A DNA stretch of 63,544 nucleotides from contig JAGYKB010000013.1 in NCBI GenBank assembly GCA_018401885.1, positions 1 to 63,544 on the forward strand. The letters run 5' to 3'. The DNA is from Gammaproteobacteria bacterium (lineage in GTDB: Bacteria > Pseudomonadota > Gammaproteobacteria > Pseudomonadales > Pseudohongiellaceae). Of this stretch, positions 1 through 11,253 are shown one piece after another. Within the stretch, counting starts at the first letter, position 1. Every line of letters begins with the position of its first letter. A model generated the notes under the pieces. The model had not been told where the DNA came from. It made no database searches and worked only from the letters and a program-made list of their open reading frames with translations. Made by a program: the position numbers and the translations under genes.

Positions 1-187
<187 letters not shown>

Positions 188-233
188 ATCACGATTCATT
201 ATCGCTTATATTTAGCATTTTGGGAGAACATCG

Positions 234-263
234 TAGACAACTTAGGGGTGGTGTCTCTATAAT
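234..263 (+). promoter_or_regulatory. Sigma70-type promoter upstream of carA
   Basis: TAGACA at 234-239 is followed, after an 18-base spacer, by a perfect TATAAT at 258-263. Initiation would fall near 270, giving a carAB leader of about 255 nucleotides. The region between dapB (ends 187) and carA (starts 527) holds this promoter, a ten-codon reading frame, a terminator and two further hairpins. It has no other gene that I can see. Confidence 0.7.
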
Positions 264-274
264 ACTCGCTCAGT

Positions 275-307
275 ATGACGAATGCTGAGACCTTTGCGAA
301 TTCCTAA
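275..307 (+). other. Ten-codon open frame in the carAB leader
   Basis: ATG at 275 opens a frame encoding MTNAETFANS and ending in TAA at 305-307, two bases before the stem of the leader terminator. The ATG lies only about five bases after the predicted transcription start, so translation would have to be nearly leaderless; no ribosome binding site is visible. The position just ahead of a terminator is what a leader peptide would show, but the codons carry no run of Arg or another telling residue. It may be chance. Confidence 0.2.
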
Positions 308-308
308 A

Positions 309-344
309 AAAGCGGAGTGAAGAGATTCTTCATCCGCTTTTTTT
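309..344 (+). terminator. Intrinsic terminator in the carAB leader
   Basis: AAGCGGA and TGAAGA on the left arm pair with TCTTCA and TCCGCTT on the right arm, with one bulged G and a GAT loop. Seven T follow at 338-344. It lies about 40 bases after the predicted start and 180 bases before carA, so it could act as an attenuator, end a short RNA of about 75 nucleotides, or end dapB transcripts. Confidence 0.75.
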
Positions 345-380
345 GTGCCTGTTTTTTCAGCCTTTCATGCCCATCGATGG

Positions 381-437
381 CCCTCCTAACCTGCATGTAC
401 TGCGCAAGTTAGAGGGTTCAGCGCGGCCGGGAGGCCG
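381..437 (+). other. Two further hairpins in the carAB leader
   Basis: CCCTCCTAAC at 381-390 pairs with GTTAGAGGG at 408-416, with one bulge. CGGCC at 424-428 pairs with GGCCG at 433-437 around a GGGA loop. Neither is followed by a T tract. They could be antitermination, processing or regulatory structures of the leader; the sequence alone does not decide. Confidence 0.4.
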
Positions 438-526
438 GTGCTCAAAAGCAGTGCGGCGCAGTTGAAAATGGAATAAAGATTGGCAAGGCGAAGACCTGAT
501 AACCTAGAAAAGCATAAGGAGTGAGA

Positions 527-1663
527 GTGGCCGCACTAGCTGTATTAGCACTAGAGGATGGCAGTATTTTTCGCGGTGTCGCATTAGGCGCCGAAGGGAG
601 CGCCAGTGGCGAGGTGGTATTTAATACCTCAATGACTGGATACCAAGAGATTCTGACCGACCCCTCCTACGCACAACAAATCGTAACTCTTACCTATCCT
701 CACATTGGCAGCACCGGCACTAACGACGAAGACAATGAGTCCGACGGCGTTTGGGCTTCCGGCCTTGTGATCCGCGATCTGCCGCTCATTGCGAGCAACT
801 GGCGAAGCGAGCAAACATTGCAGGACTTTTTGGTTGAGCGCGATGTTGTAGCAATAGCCGAGATTGATACTCGCCGACTGACCCGCGTTCTCCGTGACAA
901 AGGGCCGCTCAATGGCTGTATCGTTTCTGGCGCAGCTCTCGAAAGTTTGGGTGAAGAAGGCGCGGTCGACAAAGCGAAAGAATTCCCTGGGCTAAAAGGT
1001 ATGGACCTGGCAAAAGTCGTGTCGACGAAAGCGCAGTATCCCTGGACAGAGGGCGTTTGGGACTTGGTAAACGGCCACAGCAAAGACGTACCCAGTCGCT
1101 TCCGCGTAGTTGCCTACGACTTCGGTGCCAAGCGCAACATTCTGCGCATGCTCGTCGAACGCGGCTGCGAGGTTACAGTGGTGCCAGCGCAGACACCTGC
1201 AGCAGACGTCCTCGCGATGAATCCTGACGGCATTTTCTTGTCAAACGGTCCTGGCGATCCGGAGCCCTGCGACTATGCGATTGACGCTATCAAGGTATTT
1301 TTGGAGCAAAAAATACCGCTCTTCGGCATTTGTCTCGGCTGTCAACTCCTTGCGCTTGCCTGCGGGGCAAAGACAGTAAAAATGCAGTTGGGCCATCACG
1401 GTGCGAATCATCCGGTGCAGAATCTGCGAGATAATACGGTATTGATCACAAGCCAGAACCACGGATTTGCAGTTGACGCAGGAACGCTGCCAGCCAACCT
1501 TGAAGCCACGCATAAGTCATTGTTCGATGGCTCGCTGCAGGGCATTGAGCGCACCGATACGCCCGCATTCGGTTTTCAGGGGCATCCTGAGGCAAGCCCG
1601 GGCCCGCACGATGTTGCACCTTTGTTCGATCACTTCATCGAACTGTTAGAGCGGCGCAGTTAG
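527..1663 (+). CDS. carA: Carbamoyl-phosphate synthase, small (glutaminase) subunit
   Basis: CarA hydrolyses glutamine and passes ammonia to CarB, making carbamoyl phosphate for pyrimidines and arginine. The N-terminal domain has the typical [19 protein letters not shown]. The class I glutamine amidotransferase domain carries the nucleophile in GICLGCQL (Cys269) and the His/Glu pair in GHPEASPG (His353, Glu355). I chose the GTG at 527 over the in-frame GTG at 521 because AGGAG at 517-521 is correctly spaced only for 527, and because this start gives the catalytic residues the same numbers as in E. coli. The length of 378 residues is normal. carB follows after 74 bases and forms an operon. Confidence 0.97.
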   Translation: MAALAVLALEDGSIFRGVALGAEGSASGEVVFNTSMTGYQEILTDPSYAQQIVTLTYPHIGSTGTNDEDNESDGVWASGLVIRDLPLIASNWRSEQTLQDFLVERDVVAIAEIDTRRLTRVLRDKGPLNGCIVSGAALESLGEEGAVDKAKEFPGLKGMDLAKVVSTKAQYPWTEGVWDLVNGHSKDVPSRFRVVAYDFGAKRNILRMLVERGCEVTVVPAQTPAADVLAMNPDGIFLSNGPGDPEPCDYAIDAIKVFLEQKIPLFGICLGCQLLALACGAKTVKMQLGHHGANHPVQNLRDNTVLITSQNHGFAVDAGTLPANLEATHKSLFDGSLQGIERTDTPAFGFQGHPEASPGPHDVAPLFDHFIELLERRS

Positions 1664-1737
1664 CGCGTGATTGTCGGACGTCTCCTCGGGAGGCGACTCA
1701 TCCCATTTAATCAGAATACAAGAGAGCACTAGCGCAC

Positions 1738-4700
1738 ATGCCAAGACGCAAAGACATTCAAAGCATTCTAATACTCGGTGCCGGCCCCATCGTCATAGGG
1801 CAAGCCTGCGAGTTCGACTACTCGGGAACCCAGGCGTGCCAAGCGTTAAAGGAAGAGGGTCTTCGTGTAATCCTCGTAAACTCAAATCCCGCAACTATCA
1901 TGACCGACCCCTCGATGGCGGATGCTACGTATATAGAGCCAGTTAACTGGGAGATAGTTGAAAAGATCATTGAGAAAGAGCGCCCCGATGCGATCCTGCC
2001 AACAATGGGTGGACAAACCGCGCTTAACTGCGCGCTCGACCTAAACCGCCATGGCGTGCTCGATAAATACGGCGTCGAGCTCATTGGTGCGAAATCTGAA
2101 TCGATCGATAAAGCCGAAGACCGTGATCTATTCGATCGCGCGATGAAGAAAATTGGCTTGGAAACGCCTCGTCATCAGATCGCGCATAATATGGCCGAGG
2201 CATTTGAAGCCCTCGAGGAAATAGGCTTTCCTTGCATCATTCGACCCTCCTTTACTATGGGCGGTAGCGGGGGAGGTATCGCCTACAATAAAGAAGAGTT
2301 TGAGGAAATTTGCCAGCGCGGCATTGAGTTATCACCTACGAACGAATTGTTGATTGATGAATCATTAATTGGCTGGAAAGAGTACGAACTCGAGGTGGTT
2401 CGAGACACTAACGATAACTGCATAATCGTTTGTTCCATTGAGAACTTCGATGCGATGGGTGTTCACACAGGGGATTCCATTACAGTCGCTCCTTCGCAGA
2501 CACTGACTGATAAGGAATATCAGATTCTTCGCAACGCTTCTATCGAAATACTCCGTGAGATCGGCGTCGAAACCGGAGGATCGAATGTGCAGTTCGGTAT
2601 CAATCCTAAAGACGGCCGACTCGTTGTTATCGAGATGAATCCGCGCGTCTCACGGAGTTCGGCGCTAGCCTCAAAGGCAACGGGATTCCCCATAGCAAGG
2701 GTCGCAGCGAAGCTCGCTATTGGTTTCACACTCGATGAGCTTAGTAACGAGATTACGGGCGGCGCAACACCTGCGTCGTTCGAACCAACAATAGACTATG
2801 TTGTTACAAAGATCCCACGTTTCACATTCGAGAAATTCGCAGAGGCGAATGACAGGCTTACCACGCAAATGAAGTCTGTCGGCGAGGTGATGGCAATTGG
2901 GCGTACTTTCCAAGAGTCTCTGCAAAAAGCTTTGCGTGGACTCGAAGTGGGCATGTGCGGATTAGAGCCAATTCTTGATACCAAGTTGAGTGACGCGCGC
3001 GAAGTACTCACGCGTGAACTCACCGAAGTGGGTGCGCAAAGAATTTGGTATATCGGGGATGCGTTCCGCCAAGGCTGGTCAATGGAAACAGTCTACTCAC
3101 TCACAGGCATCGATCCTTGGTATCTCGTCCAGATCGAAGAACTCATCCAACTTGAACAGGGGTTAATGGGAAAAGAATTAGCGTCGATTGATGCCGTTGA
3201 AATGCGTCAGCTCAAACGCAAGGGCTTTGCCGATAAGCGTCTCTCGCAGGTGATTGGTTGCCAAGAGATTGATGTTCAGAAACACCGCCACAGTCTTAAT
3301 GTCCGCCCAGTTTACAAGCGCGTTGACACCTGTGCGGCCGAGTTCGTGTCGGCGACGGCCTATATGTATTCGACCTACGAAGAAGAATGTGAGTCTCTGC
3401 CAAGCACGCGCGACAAAATAATGGTGCTCGGTGGTGGGCCAAACAGGATTGGCCAAGGTATCGAGTTCGACTACTGCTGCGTACACGCAGCGCTCGCAAT
3501 GCGCGAGGATGGTTACGAAACCATTATGGTCAACTGTAACCCAGAGACGGTATCGACTGACTACAATATTTCAGACCGACTCTATTTCGAGCCGCTAACG
3601 TTCGAAGACGTGATCGAGGTCGCGCTTCTCGAGAAGCCCAAGGGCGTGATCGTGCAGTTCGGCGGTCAGACTCCTTTGAATCTCGTTAAGAGTCTAGAGG
3701 CCGCCGGAATTCCCATCATCGGAACATCTCCCGATGCGATTGATCGCGCCGAAGACCGCGAGCGCTTCCAGAAGTTGATCGAAAAGCTCGGCTTGAAACA
3801 GCCGCCTAATCGAACTGTGCGCAGCGTAGAGGAGAGCTACGCTGCTGCTGATGAAATTGGTTATCCGCTTGTGGTTAGACCGTCCTATGTTCTAGGCGGG
3901 CGGGCGATGGAAATCGTCTATAACCAAGAAGAGTTAAAGCGCTACATGCACGATGCTGTGAAGGTGTCGAATGAGAGCCCTGTTTTGCTCGATTATTTCC
4001 TCAACGCAGCGATCGAGATCGATATTGATTTGGTGAGCGATGGCAAACAAGCCGTAGTTGGCGCGATCATGCAGCATATCGAGCAAGCCGGCATTCACTC
4101 AGGCGACTCTGCCTGTTCGTTGCCGCCTTACAATCTGCCCGTCGAGGTACAAGACCGAATACGAGCTCAGGTTACAGCGCTCGCCTTGGAGCTTGGCGTC
4201 GTTGGTTTGATGAATACGCAGTTAGCGTATCAAGATGGCGAGCTCTATGTGATCGAGGTGAATCCGCGTGCCTCTCGTACTGTACCGTTTGTTTCTAAAT
4301 GTATCGGGCGTTCGCTAGCGAAAATAGCAGCGCGCTGCATGGTGGGAACCTCGCTTGCCGAGCAAGGATTTGAAGAAGAGATCATACCTGACACTTTCGC
4401 GGTCAAAGAGGCGATATTCCCGTTCATTAAATTCCCCGGCGTGGATCCAATACTCGGTCCAGAAATGAAGTCAACTGGCGAAGTAATGGGGGTTGGCAAA
4501 ACCTTCGCCGAGGCATACGCTAAGGCTCAAATGGGTGCCGGCGAGAAATTCGCGAGATCGGGCAACGTGTTTATAAGCGTGCGAGAGGCCGACAAACCAG
4601 CTGTCGCCGAAGTCGCACGCAGATCAATTGCTTTAGGCTACAATGTGGTTGCTACGCAAGGTACAGCGAAGGTTATCGCCGAGGCGGGGCTGCCAGTGAC

Positions 4701-4962
4701 GCGAGTGAATAAAGTAGCGGAAGGTCGGCCTCACATCGTTGATATGTTGAAGAACGAAGAAATACAGCTTGTTTTCAACACGACCGAAGGCAAAAAGGCC
4801 ATTGCCGATTCGTCGATGATTCGCCGCACGGCGCTGCGACATCGCGTCTACTGCACAACAACTATTGCCGGCGCGCTAGCGGCTTGCGAAGCACTCGAAT
4901 ACGGCAATAATATGTCTGTATACACGCTGCAAGACCTTCATGCGCAGCTTGAAAGCAACTAA
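1738..4962 (+). CDS. carB: Carbamoyl-phosphate synthase, large subunit
   Basis: The 1074-residue protein has the length of E. coli CarB. It contains two homologous ATP-grasp halves: the carboxy-phosphate half begins with [21 protein letters not shown] and the carbamoyl-phosphate half with [19 protein letters not shown] near residue 560. Each half keeps the metal-binding [16 protein letters not shown] or [16 protein letters not shown] stretch. The C-terminal region (from about residue 930) is the allosteric MGS-like domain. The enzyme makes carbamoyl phosphate from bicarbonate, ammonia delivered by CarA, and two ATP. It is cotranscribed with carA, and greA follows after only 12 bases. Confidence 0.98.
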   Translation: MPRRKDIQSILILGAGPIVIGQACEFDYSGTQACQALKEEGLRVILVNSNPATIMTDPSMADATYIEPVNWEIVEKIIEKERPDAILPTMGGQTALNCALDLNRHGVLDKYGVELIGAKSESIDKAEDRDLFDRAMKKIGLETPRHQIAHNMAEAFEALEEIGFPCIIRPSFTMGGSGGGIAYNKEEFEEICQRGIELSPTNELLIDESLIGWKEYELEVVRDTNDNCIIVCSIENFDAMGVHTGDSITVAPSQTLTDKEYQILRNASIEILREIGVETGGSNVQFGINPKDGRLVVIEMNPRVSRSSALASKATGFPIARVAAKLAIGFTLDELSNEITGGATPASFEPTIDYVVTKIPRFTFEKFAEANDRLTTQMKSVGEVMAIGRTFQESLQKALRGLEVGMCGLEPILDTKLSDAREVLTRELTEVGAQRIWYIGDAFRQGWSMETVYSLTGIDPWYLVQIEELIQLEQGLMGKELASIDAVEMRQLKRKGFADKRLSQVIGCQEIDVQKHRHSLNVRPVYKRVDTCAAEFVSATAYMYSTYEEECESLPSTRDKIMVLGGGPNRIGQGIEFDYCCVHAALAMREDGYETIMVNCNPETVSTDYNISDRLYFEPLTFEDVIEVALLEKPKGVIVQFGGQTPLNLVKSLEAAGIPIIGTSPDAIDRAEDRERFQKLIEKLGLKQPPNRTVRSVEESYAAADEIGYPLVVRPSYVLGGRAMEIVYNQEELKRYMHDAVKVSNESPVLLDYFLNAAIEIDIDLVSDGKQAVVGAIMQHIEQAGIHSGDSACSLPPYNLPVEVQDRIRAQVTALALELGVVGLMNTQLAYQDGELYVIEVNPRASRTVPFVSKCIGRSLAKIAARCMVGTSLAEQGFEEEIIPDTFAVKEAIFPFIKFPGVDPILGPEMKSTGEVMGVGKTFAEAYAKAQMGAGEKFARSGNVFISVREADKPAVAEVARRSIALGYNVVATQGTAKVIAEAGLPVTRVNKVAEGRPHIVDMLKNEEIQLVFNTTEGKKAIADSSMIRRTALRHRVYCTTTIAGALAACEALEYGNNMSVYTLQDLHAQLESN

Positions 4963-4974
4963 AAGGCGACAAGA

Positions 4975-5451
4975 ATGCAAAGCGTTCCAATGACGATTCA
5001 GGGTGCAGAGAGTCTACGAGCAGAACTAGCCGAACTCAAAAGTGTGACTCGCCCCAAAATTATTGAGGCGATCGCCGAGGCGCGAGAGCATGGCGATCTC
5101 AAAGAGAATGCCGAGTACCACGCGGCGCGCGAGCAGCAGAGTTTCTGTGAGGGTCGAATTGCTGAGATCGAAAGCAAACTCGCAGGCTCTCAAATTATTG
5201 ACGTGACGAAAATAGAGCCAACCGGCAAGGTGATCTTTGGCACGACAGTGCAAATGATCAATTTAGGCACCGAGGCAACGGTAACCTATCAAATTGTTGG
5301 GGACGACGAGGCTGACGTGAGCAAAGGCAAAATCTCTGTGAGTTCACCTATTGCGCGCGCGATGATGGGCAAGTTTGAGGGCGACGAAATCGTGGTCAAG
5401 GCGCCTGTGGGCGATGTCGAATACGAAATCGAGAGTGTTAAACACCTCTAA
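4975..5451 (+). CDS. greA: Transcript cleavage factor GreA
   Basis: GreA binds the secondary channel of RNA polymerase and stimulates cleavage of backtracked RNA. The 158-residue protein has the N-terminal coiled coil with the acidic tip in [18 protein letters not shown], and a C-terminal FKBP-like domain with [19 protein letters not shown] and [11 protein letters not shown]. An in-frame ATG at 4990 is an alternative start, but the N-terminus MQSVPMT resembles E. coli MQAIPMT, so 4975 is preferred. It sits 12 bases behind carB and is probably read from the carAB transcript, as in related bacteria. Confidence 0.97.
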   Translation: MQSVPMTIQGAESLRAELAELKSVTRPKIIEAIAEAREHGDLKENAEYHAAREQQSFCEGRIAEIESKLAGSQIIDVTKIEPTGKVIFGTTVQMINLGTEATVTYQIVGDDEADVSKGKISVSSPIARAMMGKFEGDEIVVKAPVGDVEYEIESVKHL

Positions 5452-5489
5452 AGCCACCGTCCGTGGGTAGGTTTGCTGGAAAAGCCTAC

Positions 5490-5801
5490 TTACGACTGGA
5501 ATCGCACCAAATTAGACAGTTTAGGGTCTTGCTTCTTCGCCGCGCGGTAGAGAAGCACAACATGGCCAATGGTCTGCACGACGGCACCCTTGCTCAGTGC
5601 ACATATCTCATCGATAAGTGCCGCTTTTTCGGCCTTGTCGCCGGTTATCAGCTTAAGCTTTATAAGTTCGTGGTCGTTAAGCGCCCGCTCGAGCTCGAGC
5701 TGAATATTTTCGGACAACCCCTTCTCTGCAATTGTGATTACGGGCTTAAGCTGATGACCAATTGCGCGGAAGCGCTTTTTGTCGGCGTTATTGAGCGTCA
5801 T
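5490..5801 (-). CDS. yhbY: CRM-domain ribosome-associated RNA-binding protein YhbY
   Basis: The 103-residue protein is a single CRM domain like E. coli YhbY, with LKPVITIAEKGLSENI, the NDHELIKLKL strand and the C-terminal QTIGHVVLLYRAAKK. The family binds pre-50S ribosomal particles. It is convergent with greA and divergent from rlmE, an arrangement common in gammaproteobacteria. A short inverted repeat (GTAGG at 5467-5471, CCTAC at 5485-5489) lies between the convergent ends of greA and yhbY and might help termination. Confidence 0.93.
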   Translation of the reverse strand: MTLNNADKKRFRAIGHQLKPVITIAEKGLSENIQLELERALNDHELIKLKLITGDKAEKAALIDEICALSKGAVVQTIGHVVLLYRAAKKQDPKLSNLVRFQS

Positions 5802-5886
5802 AATAGACCTTAGTGCTAGCTGAGTCGCGGGCTGCGGATTGTAGGGAAGCTCGCGGCGGAACGCAATTGATTAACGAGAATGAACG

Positions 5887-6510
5887 ATGGCACAGTCTAA
5901 GACCAGTAAGCAATGGCTTAAAGAGCACTTTGATGACGAATATGTGCGTCGAAGTCAGGAGGACGGCCTCCGTTCGCGCGCAAGCTATAAGCTTTTAGAA
6001 ATACAGGAGAAAGACCGACTAATCGAGCGCGGGATGACGGTTGTTGATCTCGGAGCAGCGCCTGGCGGGTGGTCGCAGGTTGCCGTCGATTTAGTGGGAG
6101 ATAAGGGGCGTGTGATCGCAAGTGATATTCTGCCGATTGATTTTTTAGCCGGAGTCGAGTTTCTGCAGGGAGACTTTACCGAACAGGCCGTGCTCGATCA
6201 GCTTCTCGGCATGCTTCCGGAAGGGGGCGCAGACCTTGTAATGTCCGACATGGCGCCCAATATGAGTGGTATGCGCGACATCGATCAACCGAAAATGATG
6301 TACCTCGCAGAACTTGCGCTAGATTTGGCAAGATCCGTGCTTCGTCCGGGAGCGTACTTCCTGGTGAAGGTCTTTCACGGTGAGGGTCTTAAGGAATTTG
6401 AGACCCAGCTTAAGGAAAACTTCACATCGTTAAAGGTTCGTAAGCCAAAAGCATCGCGGGCCAGATCTAGTGAGGTTTATCTCCTGGCGTCTGGTTTCAA
6501 AGGGAGGTAG
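5887..6510 (+). CDS. rlmE: 23S rRNA 2'-O-ribose U2552 methyltransferase
   Basis: RlmE (FtsJ/RrmJ) methylates the 2'-oxygen of U2552 in the 23S rRNA A loop during late 50S assembly. The 207-residue protein has the SAM-binding [13 protein letters not shown] and the K-D-K-E catalytic set in [25 protein letters not shown] and SSEVYLLA. Its length matches E. coli (209). ftsH follows on the same strand after 201 bases, giving the conserved rlmE-ftsH pair. I see no convincing sigma32-type promoter in that gap. Confidence 0.96.
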   Translation: MAQSKTSKQWLKEHFDDEYVRRSQEDGLRSRASYKLLEIQEKDRLIERGMTVVDLGAAPGGWSQVAVDLVGDKGRVIASDILPIDFLAGVEFLQGDFTEQAVLDQLLGMLPEGGADLVMSDMAPNMSGMRDIDQPKMMYLAELALDLARSVLRPGAYFLVKVFHGEGLKEFETQLKENFTSLKVRKPKASRARSSEVYLLASGFKGR

Positions 6511-6711
6511 CGCCGGCGTGAGACCTCGATTGTATTCAGATCAATAATTGTTGTATCACGTGTGTCGCCAGAGAGTGACGCAGGCAAAAGTGTGTTACTT
6601 TTCATCTAATAGACGAGTCGCGAAGTGCGTCGTCGAGCAAGCACTGTGCTTAGTCTCGATAGCTAGCCGCTCTCCACGACAAACAGAATCACTTCAGCGG
6701 GGGAACTACCC

Positions 6712-8652
6712 TTGAACGACATGGCAAAGAATTTGGTCCTTTGGATGATCATTGCGGGCGTGCTGCTCACAGTGTTCAACAACATTAATCGGGATCCTCA
6801 AGCCGACAGCATTATTTACTCCCAGTTCGTGCAAGAGCTGCGAGAAGGTCGTGTGCAAGCGGTAGACATCCAAAATCTGCAGATCACAGGCTATCGCAGC
6901 GATGGTTCGCGTTTCCGCTCCATCATGCCCGCTATTGGTGACCGTGGATTGATGGATGAGCTGCTCGAATCGAATGTCGCTATTAGCGGCACGCAAGAAG
7001 AGAAGCCGGGGTTCCTCTCTCAACTTTTCCTCTCGCTGTTGCCAGTATTGGTCATTGTTGGTTTGTTCTTCTTCTTTATGCGCCAGATGCAGGGCGGTGG
7101 AGGCGGCGGCAAAGGCGGCCCCATGTCCTTTGGAAAAAGTAAGGCGAAATTGCTCGGTGAAGATCAGATCAAGGTGACTTTCGCAGACGTTGCGGGCGTA
7201 GATGAAGCCAAAGAAGACGTAAAGGAACTCGTTGAATTTCTCCGCGAGCCGGACAAATTTCAGAGACTCGGCGGCAAAATTCCTCGCGGCATTCTCATGG
7301 TTGGCCAGCCTGGTACGGGTAAAACGCTCCTCGCTAAAGCTATTGCAGGCGAGGCAAAAGTGCCTTTCTTTTCAATCTCGGGCTCTGATTTCGTCGAGAT
7401 GTTTGTGGGCGTCGGTGCCTCGCGTGTTCGCGACATGTTTGATCAGGCGAAGAAACAAGCTCCCTGCATTATTTTTATCGACGAAATAGACGCTGTCGGG
7501 CGTCATCGTGGCGCTGGCCTCGGCGGTGGGCATGACGAGCGCGAGCAGACGTTGAACCAGTTGCTCGTCGAAATGGATGGCTTTGAGGTTAACGACGGCG
7601 TAATTGTTGTCGCTGCCACTAACAGACCCGACGTGCTCGACCCGGCGCTGCTCAGACCGGGTCGTTTCGATCGACAGGTTGTGGTTGGCTTACCTGACAT
7701 TCGCGGCCGCGAACAGATTCTCAAAGTACACATGCGTAAGGTGCCGATTGACGACAACGTTAAGGCGAGCCTGATTGCTCGCGGTACACCAGGATTTTCG
7801 GGCGCCGATCTTGCAAACCTGGTGAATGAAGCGGCGCTGTTCTCCGCTCGAGCAGGCAAGCGCTTGGTCACCATGGAGGAATTCGAGAAGGCCAAGGACA
7901 AGATCATGATGGGCGCAGAGCGCAAGTCGATGGTTATGTCAGAAAAGGAAAGACGGAATACTGCGTATCACGAGGCGGGCCATGCGATTGTTGGCCGACT
8001 CGTCGAAGAGCACGATCCTGTTTACAAGGTCAGCATCATCCCGCGCGGACGCGCGCTTGGCGTAACCATGTTCTTGCCAGAAGAGGATAGGTACAGCCTA
8101 AGCAAACTCGGTATCCTGAGTCAGATTTGCAGTCTCTATGGCGGTCGCATCGCCGAAGAGATGACGCTTGGTGCTGATGGCGTAACGACAGGTGCGTCGA
8201 ACGATATTCAGCGCGCAACCGAAATGGCACGCAATATGGTAACCAAGTGGGGACTTTCGCCTGAGTTAGGGCCTCTGCTTTATTCGGAAGACGAGGGTGA
8301 GGTTTTTCTTGGTCGTTCCGCGGCCTCGCAGTCTAAGAATTTCTCGAGTGACACGGCGAAATCGATTGATATCGAAGTGCGCAAAATCATTGATTCTTGT
8401 TACAGCAAGGCTAAAGACATTCTCGAGACCAATCGCGACAAGCTAGAGATGATGATGGAGGCGCTGATGGAGTATGAGACAATCGACGCCGACCAGATCG
8501 ACGATATTATGAATGGTATCAAGCCGCGCCCCCCTGCCGACTGGAGTGATTCCGACGGAAGTGGCTCTGCGCCGAGGCGTGAGGCCGAAGAGCCAAAGGC
8601 TGCGCGCGACGAAACTTCCGGCCCAATCGGAGGGCCCGCGGGCGAGCACTAG
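6712..8652 (+). CDS. ftsH: ATP-dependent zinc metalloprotease FtsH
   Basis: FtsH is the membrane-anchored AAA+ protease that removes misassembled membrane proteins and regulators such as LpxC and sigma32. Two membrane segments (about residues 6-25 and 102-123) flank the periplasmic part. The AAA domain has Walker A GQPGTGKT (from residue 198; the usual GPPGTGKT has Pro at the second position), Walker B IIFIDEID and the second region of homology. The zinc site is HEAGH (420-424). TTG at 6712 follows GGGGGA with good spacing and gives the same MNDMAKN start as in Pseudomonas; ATG at 6721 is the alternative. The hydrophilic C-terminal tail is normal. Confidence 0.97.
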   Translation: MNDMAKNLVLWMIIAGVLLTVFNNINRDPQADSIIYSQFVQELREGRVQAVDIQNLQITGYRSDGSRFRSIMPAIGDRGLMDELLESNVAISGTQEEKPGFLSQLFLSLLPVLVIVGLFFFFMRQMQGGGGGGKGGPMSFGKSKAKLLGEDQIKVTFADVAGVDEAKEDVKELVEFLREPDKFQRLGGKIPRGILMVGQPGTGKTLLAKAIAGEAKVPFFSISGSDFVEMFVGVGASRVRDMFDQAKKQAPCIIFIDEIDAVGRHRGAGLGGGHDEREQTLNQLLVEMDGFEVNDGVIVVAATNRPDVLDPALLRPGRFDRQVVVGLPDIRGREQILKVHMRKVPIDDNVKASLIARGTPGFSGADLANLVNEAALFSARAGKRLVTMEEFEKAKDKIMMGAERKSMVMSEKERRNTAYHEAGHAIVGRLVEEHDPVYKVSIIPRGRALGVTMFLPEEDRYSLSKLGILSQICSLYGGRIAEEMTLGADGVTTGASNDIQRATEMARNMVTKWGLSPELGPLLYSEDEGEVFLGRSAASQSKNFSSDTAKSIDIEVRKIIDSCYSKAKDILETNRDKLEMMMEALMEYETIDADQIDDIMNGIKPRPPADWSDSDGSGSAPRREAEEPKAARDETSGPIGGPAGEH

Positions 8653-8703
8653 TCAGTCGCTTGCTCGTAGGCAGAACCATTCGCTTGCGAAAACGCACGA
8701 CAG

Positions 8704-8731
8704 AAAAGAGAACCCCTGCGGTTCTCTTTTT
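8704..8731 (+). terminator. Intrinsic terminator after ftsH
   Basis: GAGAACC (8708-8714) pairs perfectly with GGTTCTC (8720-8726) around CCTGC, and five T follow. It separates ftsH from folP. Confidence 0.85.
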
Positions 8732-8779
8732 CGTTAACACTCAGTCTAAAAAATCAAAAATCGCTTTAGAGAGTTGCCG

Positions 8780-9694
8780 ATGACAAAAACCCTCTTTGCC
8801 GGGTCGCGACAAATAGATCTGAGTTCACCTCTTTGCATGGGAGTGCTCAATGTCACGCCCGATTCGTTCTCCGACGGAGCGAGTCTCGGGCGCGATTCGG
8901 TGCCGAATCCAAGGCAGGAAGCATTCGTTGTTGACCTTGATAAAGTGCTGTACCGTGCAGAAGAAATGGTTGCCGAGGGTGCCTCATTTCTCGATATTGG
9001 CGGTGAATCTACGCGACCCGGCGCGACGCCGGTACCTGTGCACGAAGAAATAGAACGCGTCGTCCCCGTTGTCGCAGCGCTCAAAGCGCGATTTGATATT
9101 TGCCTTTCGGTGGACACGAGTTCGGCTGAAGTGATGAAAGCCGCAATCGGCGCTGGCGCCGAACTAGTCAATGATGTGCGAGCGCTCGCAGATGATAGAG
9201 CGTTGAGCGCTATCGTGGACAATCGTGTCGCGGTTTGCCTGATGCATATGCGTGGACAGCCTCGATCGATGCAAGCTGTGTTCGAACAGAATAAGGAAAC
9301 TGAAGTCATTGCGTACAGCAACCTCGTTGAGGAGGTCGCTACATTCCTCAGCGAGCGCCGTGATTATTGTTTATCAAAGGGTGTTTCTGCAGAGAGCTTA
9401 TTACTCGATCCCGGCTTTGGCTTTGGGAAAAGTCAGACCCATAACTATCAGCTACTACGAGACCTCTCTCGTTTTGAATCCCTCGGCGCACCTTTGCTCG
9501 TAGGCGTGTCGCGCAAGTCGATGATCGGCGCAGCGACTGGAAGGCCAGTCTCCGAGCGACTCGCAGGATCGGTTGCCGCAGCGACGCTGGCGCTTTTGGG
9601 AGGCGCGAGCATCATACGAAGCCACGATGTCGCTGCAACGGTCGACGCAATTAGAGTACACTCCGCGTTTTGCGGGAACTTAGCGCTCGACTGA
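8780..9694 (+). CDS. folP: Dihydropteroate synthase
   Basis: FolP condenses 6-hydroxymethyl-dihydropterin diphosphate with p-aminobenzoate in folate synthesis and is the target of sulfonamides. The TIM-barrel motifs are present in order: MGVLNVTPDSFSDG, DIGGESTRPGA, VNDVRAL, DPGFGFGKS and SRKSMIG. The ATG at 8780 is preferred over the TTG at 8774 because it follows an AGAGAG element and gives a normal N-terminus; the product has 304 residues. glmM follows on the same strand 36 bases later, as in E. coli. Confidence 0.96.
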   Translation: MTKTLFAGSRQIDLSSPLCMGVLNVTPDSFSDGASLGRDSVPNPRQEAFVVDLDKVLYRAEEMVAEGASFLDIGGESTRPGATPVPVHEEIERVVPVVAALKARFDICLSVDTSSAEVMKAAIGAGAELVNDVRALADDRALSAIVDNRVAVCLMHMRGQPRSMQAVFEQNKETEVIAYSNLVEEVATFLSERRDYCLSKGVSAESLLLDPGFGFGKSQTHNYQLLRDLSRFESLGAPLLVGVSRKSMIGAATGRPVSERLAGSVAAATLALLGGASIIRSHDVAATVDAIRVHSAFCGNLALD

Positions 9695-9730
9695 GTGCTC
9701 TAATAAAATTAAAGGAGCGACCCCCGATTC

Positions 9731-11167
9731 ATGTCTGTCTCAAAAACACACCTAGGCTCTGCCCCTAATGCCGCAGCTCATGCTCCCTCATCTACTCATG
9801 GCGCCCCCGCAGTAAAGCGATACTTCGGCACCGACGGCATCCGTGGTGCGGTGGGTCAAGCGCCAATAACACCCGATTTCATGCTCAAACTCGGTTGGGC
9901 GGCGGGGCGCGTATTTGCCAGTACTAATGGTTCCCGCGGGAAAATATTGATTGGTAAAGACACGCGTATCTCTGGCTATATGTTCGAGGCGGCGTTGGAG
10001 GCAGGAGTGGCTGCTGCCGGAGTCGACATTGGCCTCTTAGGCCCAATGCCTACCCCTGCTATTGCCTATCTTACGCGCACGCTTCGTGCGCGAGCGGGTA
10101 TTGTGATCAGCGCCTCTCATAACTCTTTCGAAGACAATGGCATCAAGTTTTTTTCGGGCACGGGCACTAAACTCCCCGACGACATCGAGCATGCGATAGA
10201 AGCGGAGCTTGAAAAGGAACTATCCACCGTGCGTCCCGAATTGATCGGCAAGGCTTCGCGAGTTAACGATGCTGCCGGACGTTACATCGAATTCTGCAAA
10301 AGCACCGTTGGGCAAAGCCTGCGTCTCAATGGAATGAAAATAGTGGTCGACTGTGCGCACGGCTCTACCTATCACATCGCGCCGAGCGTATTTACCGAGC
10401 TTGGCGCAACCGTTATCGCACAAGGTGTTGCGCCAGATGGCCTGAACATCAATCAGAATGCTGGTTCGACGTCGCCGCAGGTGCTTGCCGACCGCGTAAT
10501 TGCTGAAAAAGCAGACCTCGGTGTCGCTTTCGACGGGGACGGAGACCGAGTTGTCATGGTCGATCATTTAGGGAATGTGCTCGACGGCGACGAAATTCTC
10601 TACATCATTGCCCGAGACCGTCTTCGCCAGGGAATTGAGTTTGGCGGCGTGGTAGGGACACAGATGAGTAACCTAGGTTTGCAACTCGGACTGGAATCGC
10701 TCGGCGTTTCATTTACCCGCACGCCTGTCGGCGACCGCTACGTGATGCAAGAAATGATAAAGCGCGGATGGAGCCTCGGTGGTGAATCCTCGGGGCACGT
10801 TATCTGTCTAGATTTATCGAGTACCGGCGATGGCATAATTTCTGCTTTGCAGGCGCTCGCCGCGGTAGTCAATGGCGGCAAGTCACTGGCCGAGTTGCGT
10901 ACGCAGATGAGTAAATTTCCGCAGAAGATGGTTAACGTAAGCATCAGTCACGGAGCCGAAATTGTTGGCAACGCGGTGATAACAGACGCTGTTAAGGGAG
11001 TTGAGGCTGAACTCGGCGCGCGCGGGCGTGTGCTTCTTCGCCCCTCCGGAACAGAGCCCGTTTTGCGCGTTATGGTCGAGGGTGAAGATGCCTCAGACGT
11101 CACTCGTCTTGCCGAACAGCTTGCCCAAGCGGTGAGAGACGTTGCAAGAGATCAACATCTTGGGTAG
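9731..11167 (+). CDS. glmM: Phosphoglucosamine mutase
   Basis: GlmM converts glucosamine-6-phosphate to glucosamine-1-phosphate for UDP-GlcNAc, peptidoglycan and LPS. The phosphoserine loop is [15 protein letters not shown] with Ser129, the metal loop is DGDGD (268-272), and the C-terminal phosphate-binding loop is [15 protein letters not shown]. The product has 478 residues, against about 445 in most homologues. The excess is a Ser/Ala/Pro/His-rich N-terminal extension of about 28 residues before [11 protein letters not shown]. No in-frame ATG, GTG or TTG lies close before that motif, and AAGGAG precedes the ATG at 9731, so the extension seems real. Confidence 0.95.
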   Translation: MSVSKTHLGSAPNAAAHAPSSTHGAPAVKRYFGTDGIRGAVGQAPITPDFMLKLGWAAGRVFASTNGSRGKILIGKDTRISGYMFEAALEAGVAAAGVDIGLLGPMPTPAIAYLTRTLRARAGIVISASHNSFEDNGIKFFSGTGTKLPDDIEHAIEAELEKELSTVRPELIGKASRVNDAAGRYIEFCKSTVGQSLRLNGMKIVVDCAHGSTYHIAPSVFTELGATVIAQGVAPDGLNINQNAGSTSPQVLADRVIAEKADLGVAFDGDGDRVVMVDHLGNVLDGDEILYIIARDRLRQGIEFGGVVGTQMSNLGLQLGLESLGVSFTRTPVGDRYVMQEMIKRGWSLGGESSGHVICLDLSSTGDGIISALQALAAVVNGGKSLAELRTQMSKFPQKMVNVSISHGAEIVGNAVITDAVKGVEAELGARGRVLLRPSGTEPVLRVMVEGEDASDVTRLAEQLAQAVRDVARDQHLG

Positions 11168-11253
11168 ACTTGCCGCCCGTTTTGCTTGAGCTGGGGGCGA
11201 CTTTTTAGGTCTCCGAATCGAGATCTCGGCAGTGCATTGGAGGAGCCTAAACC

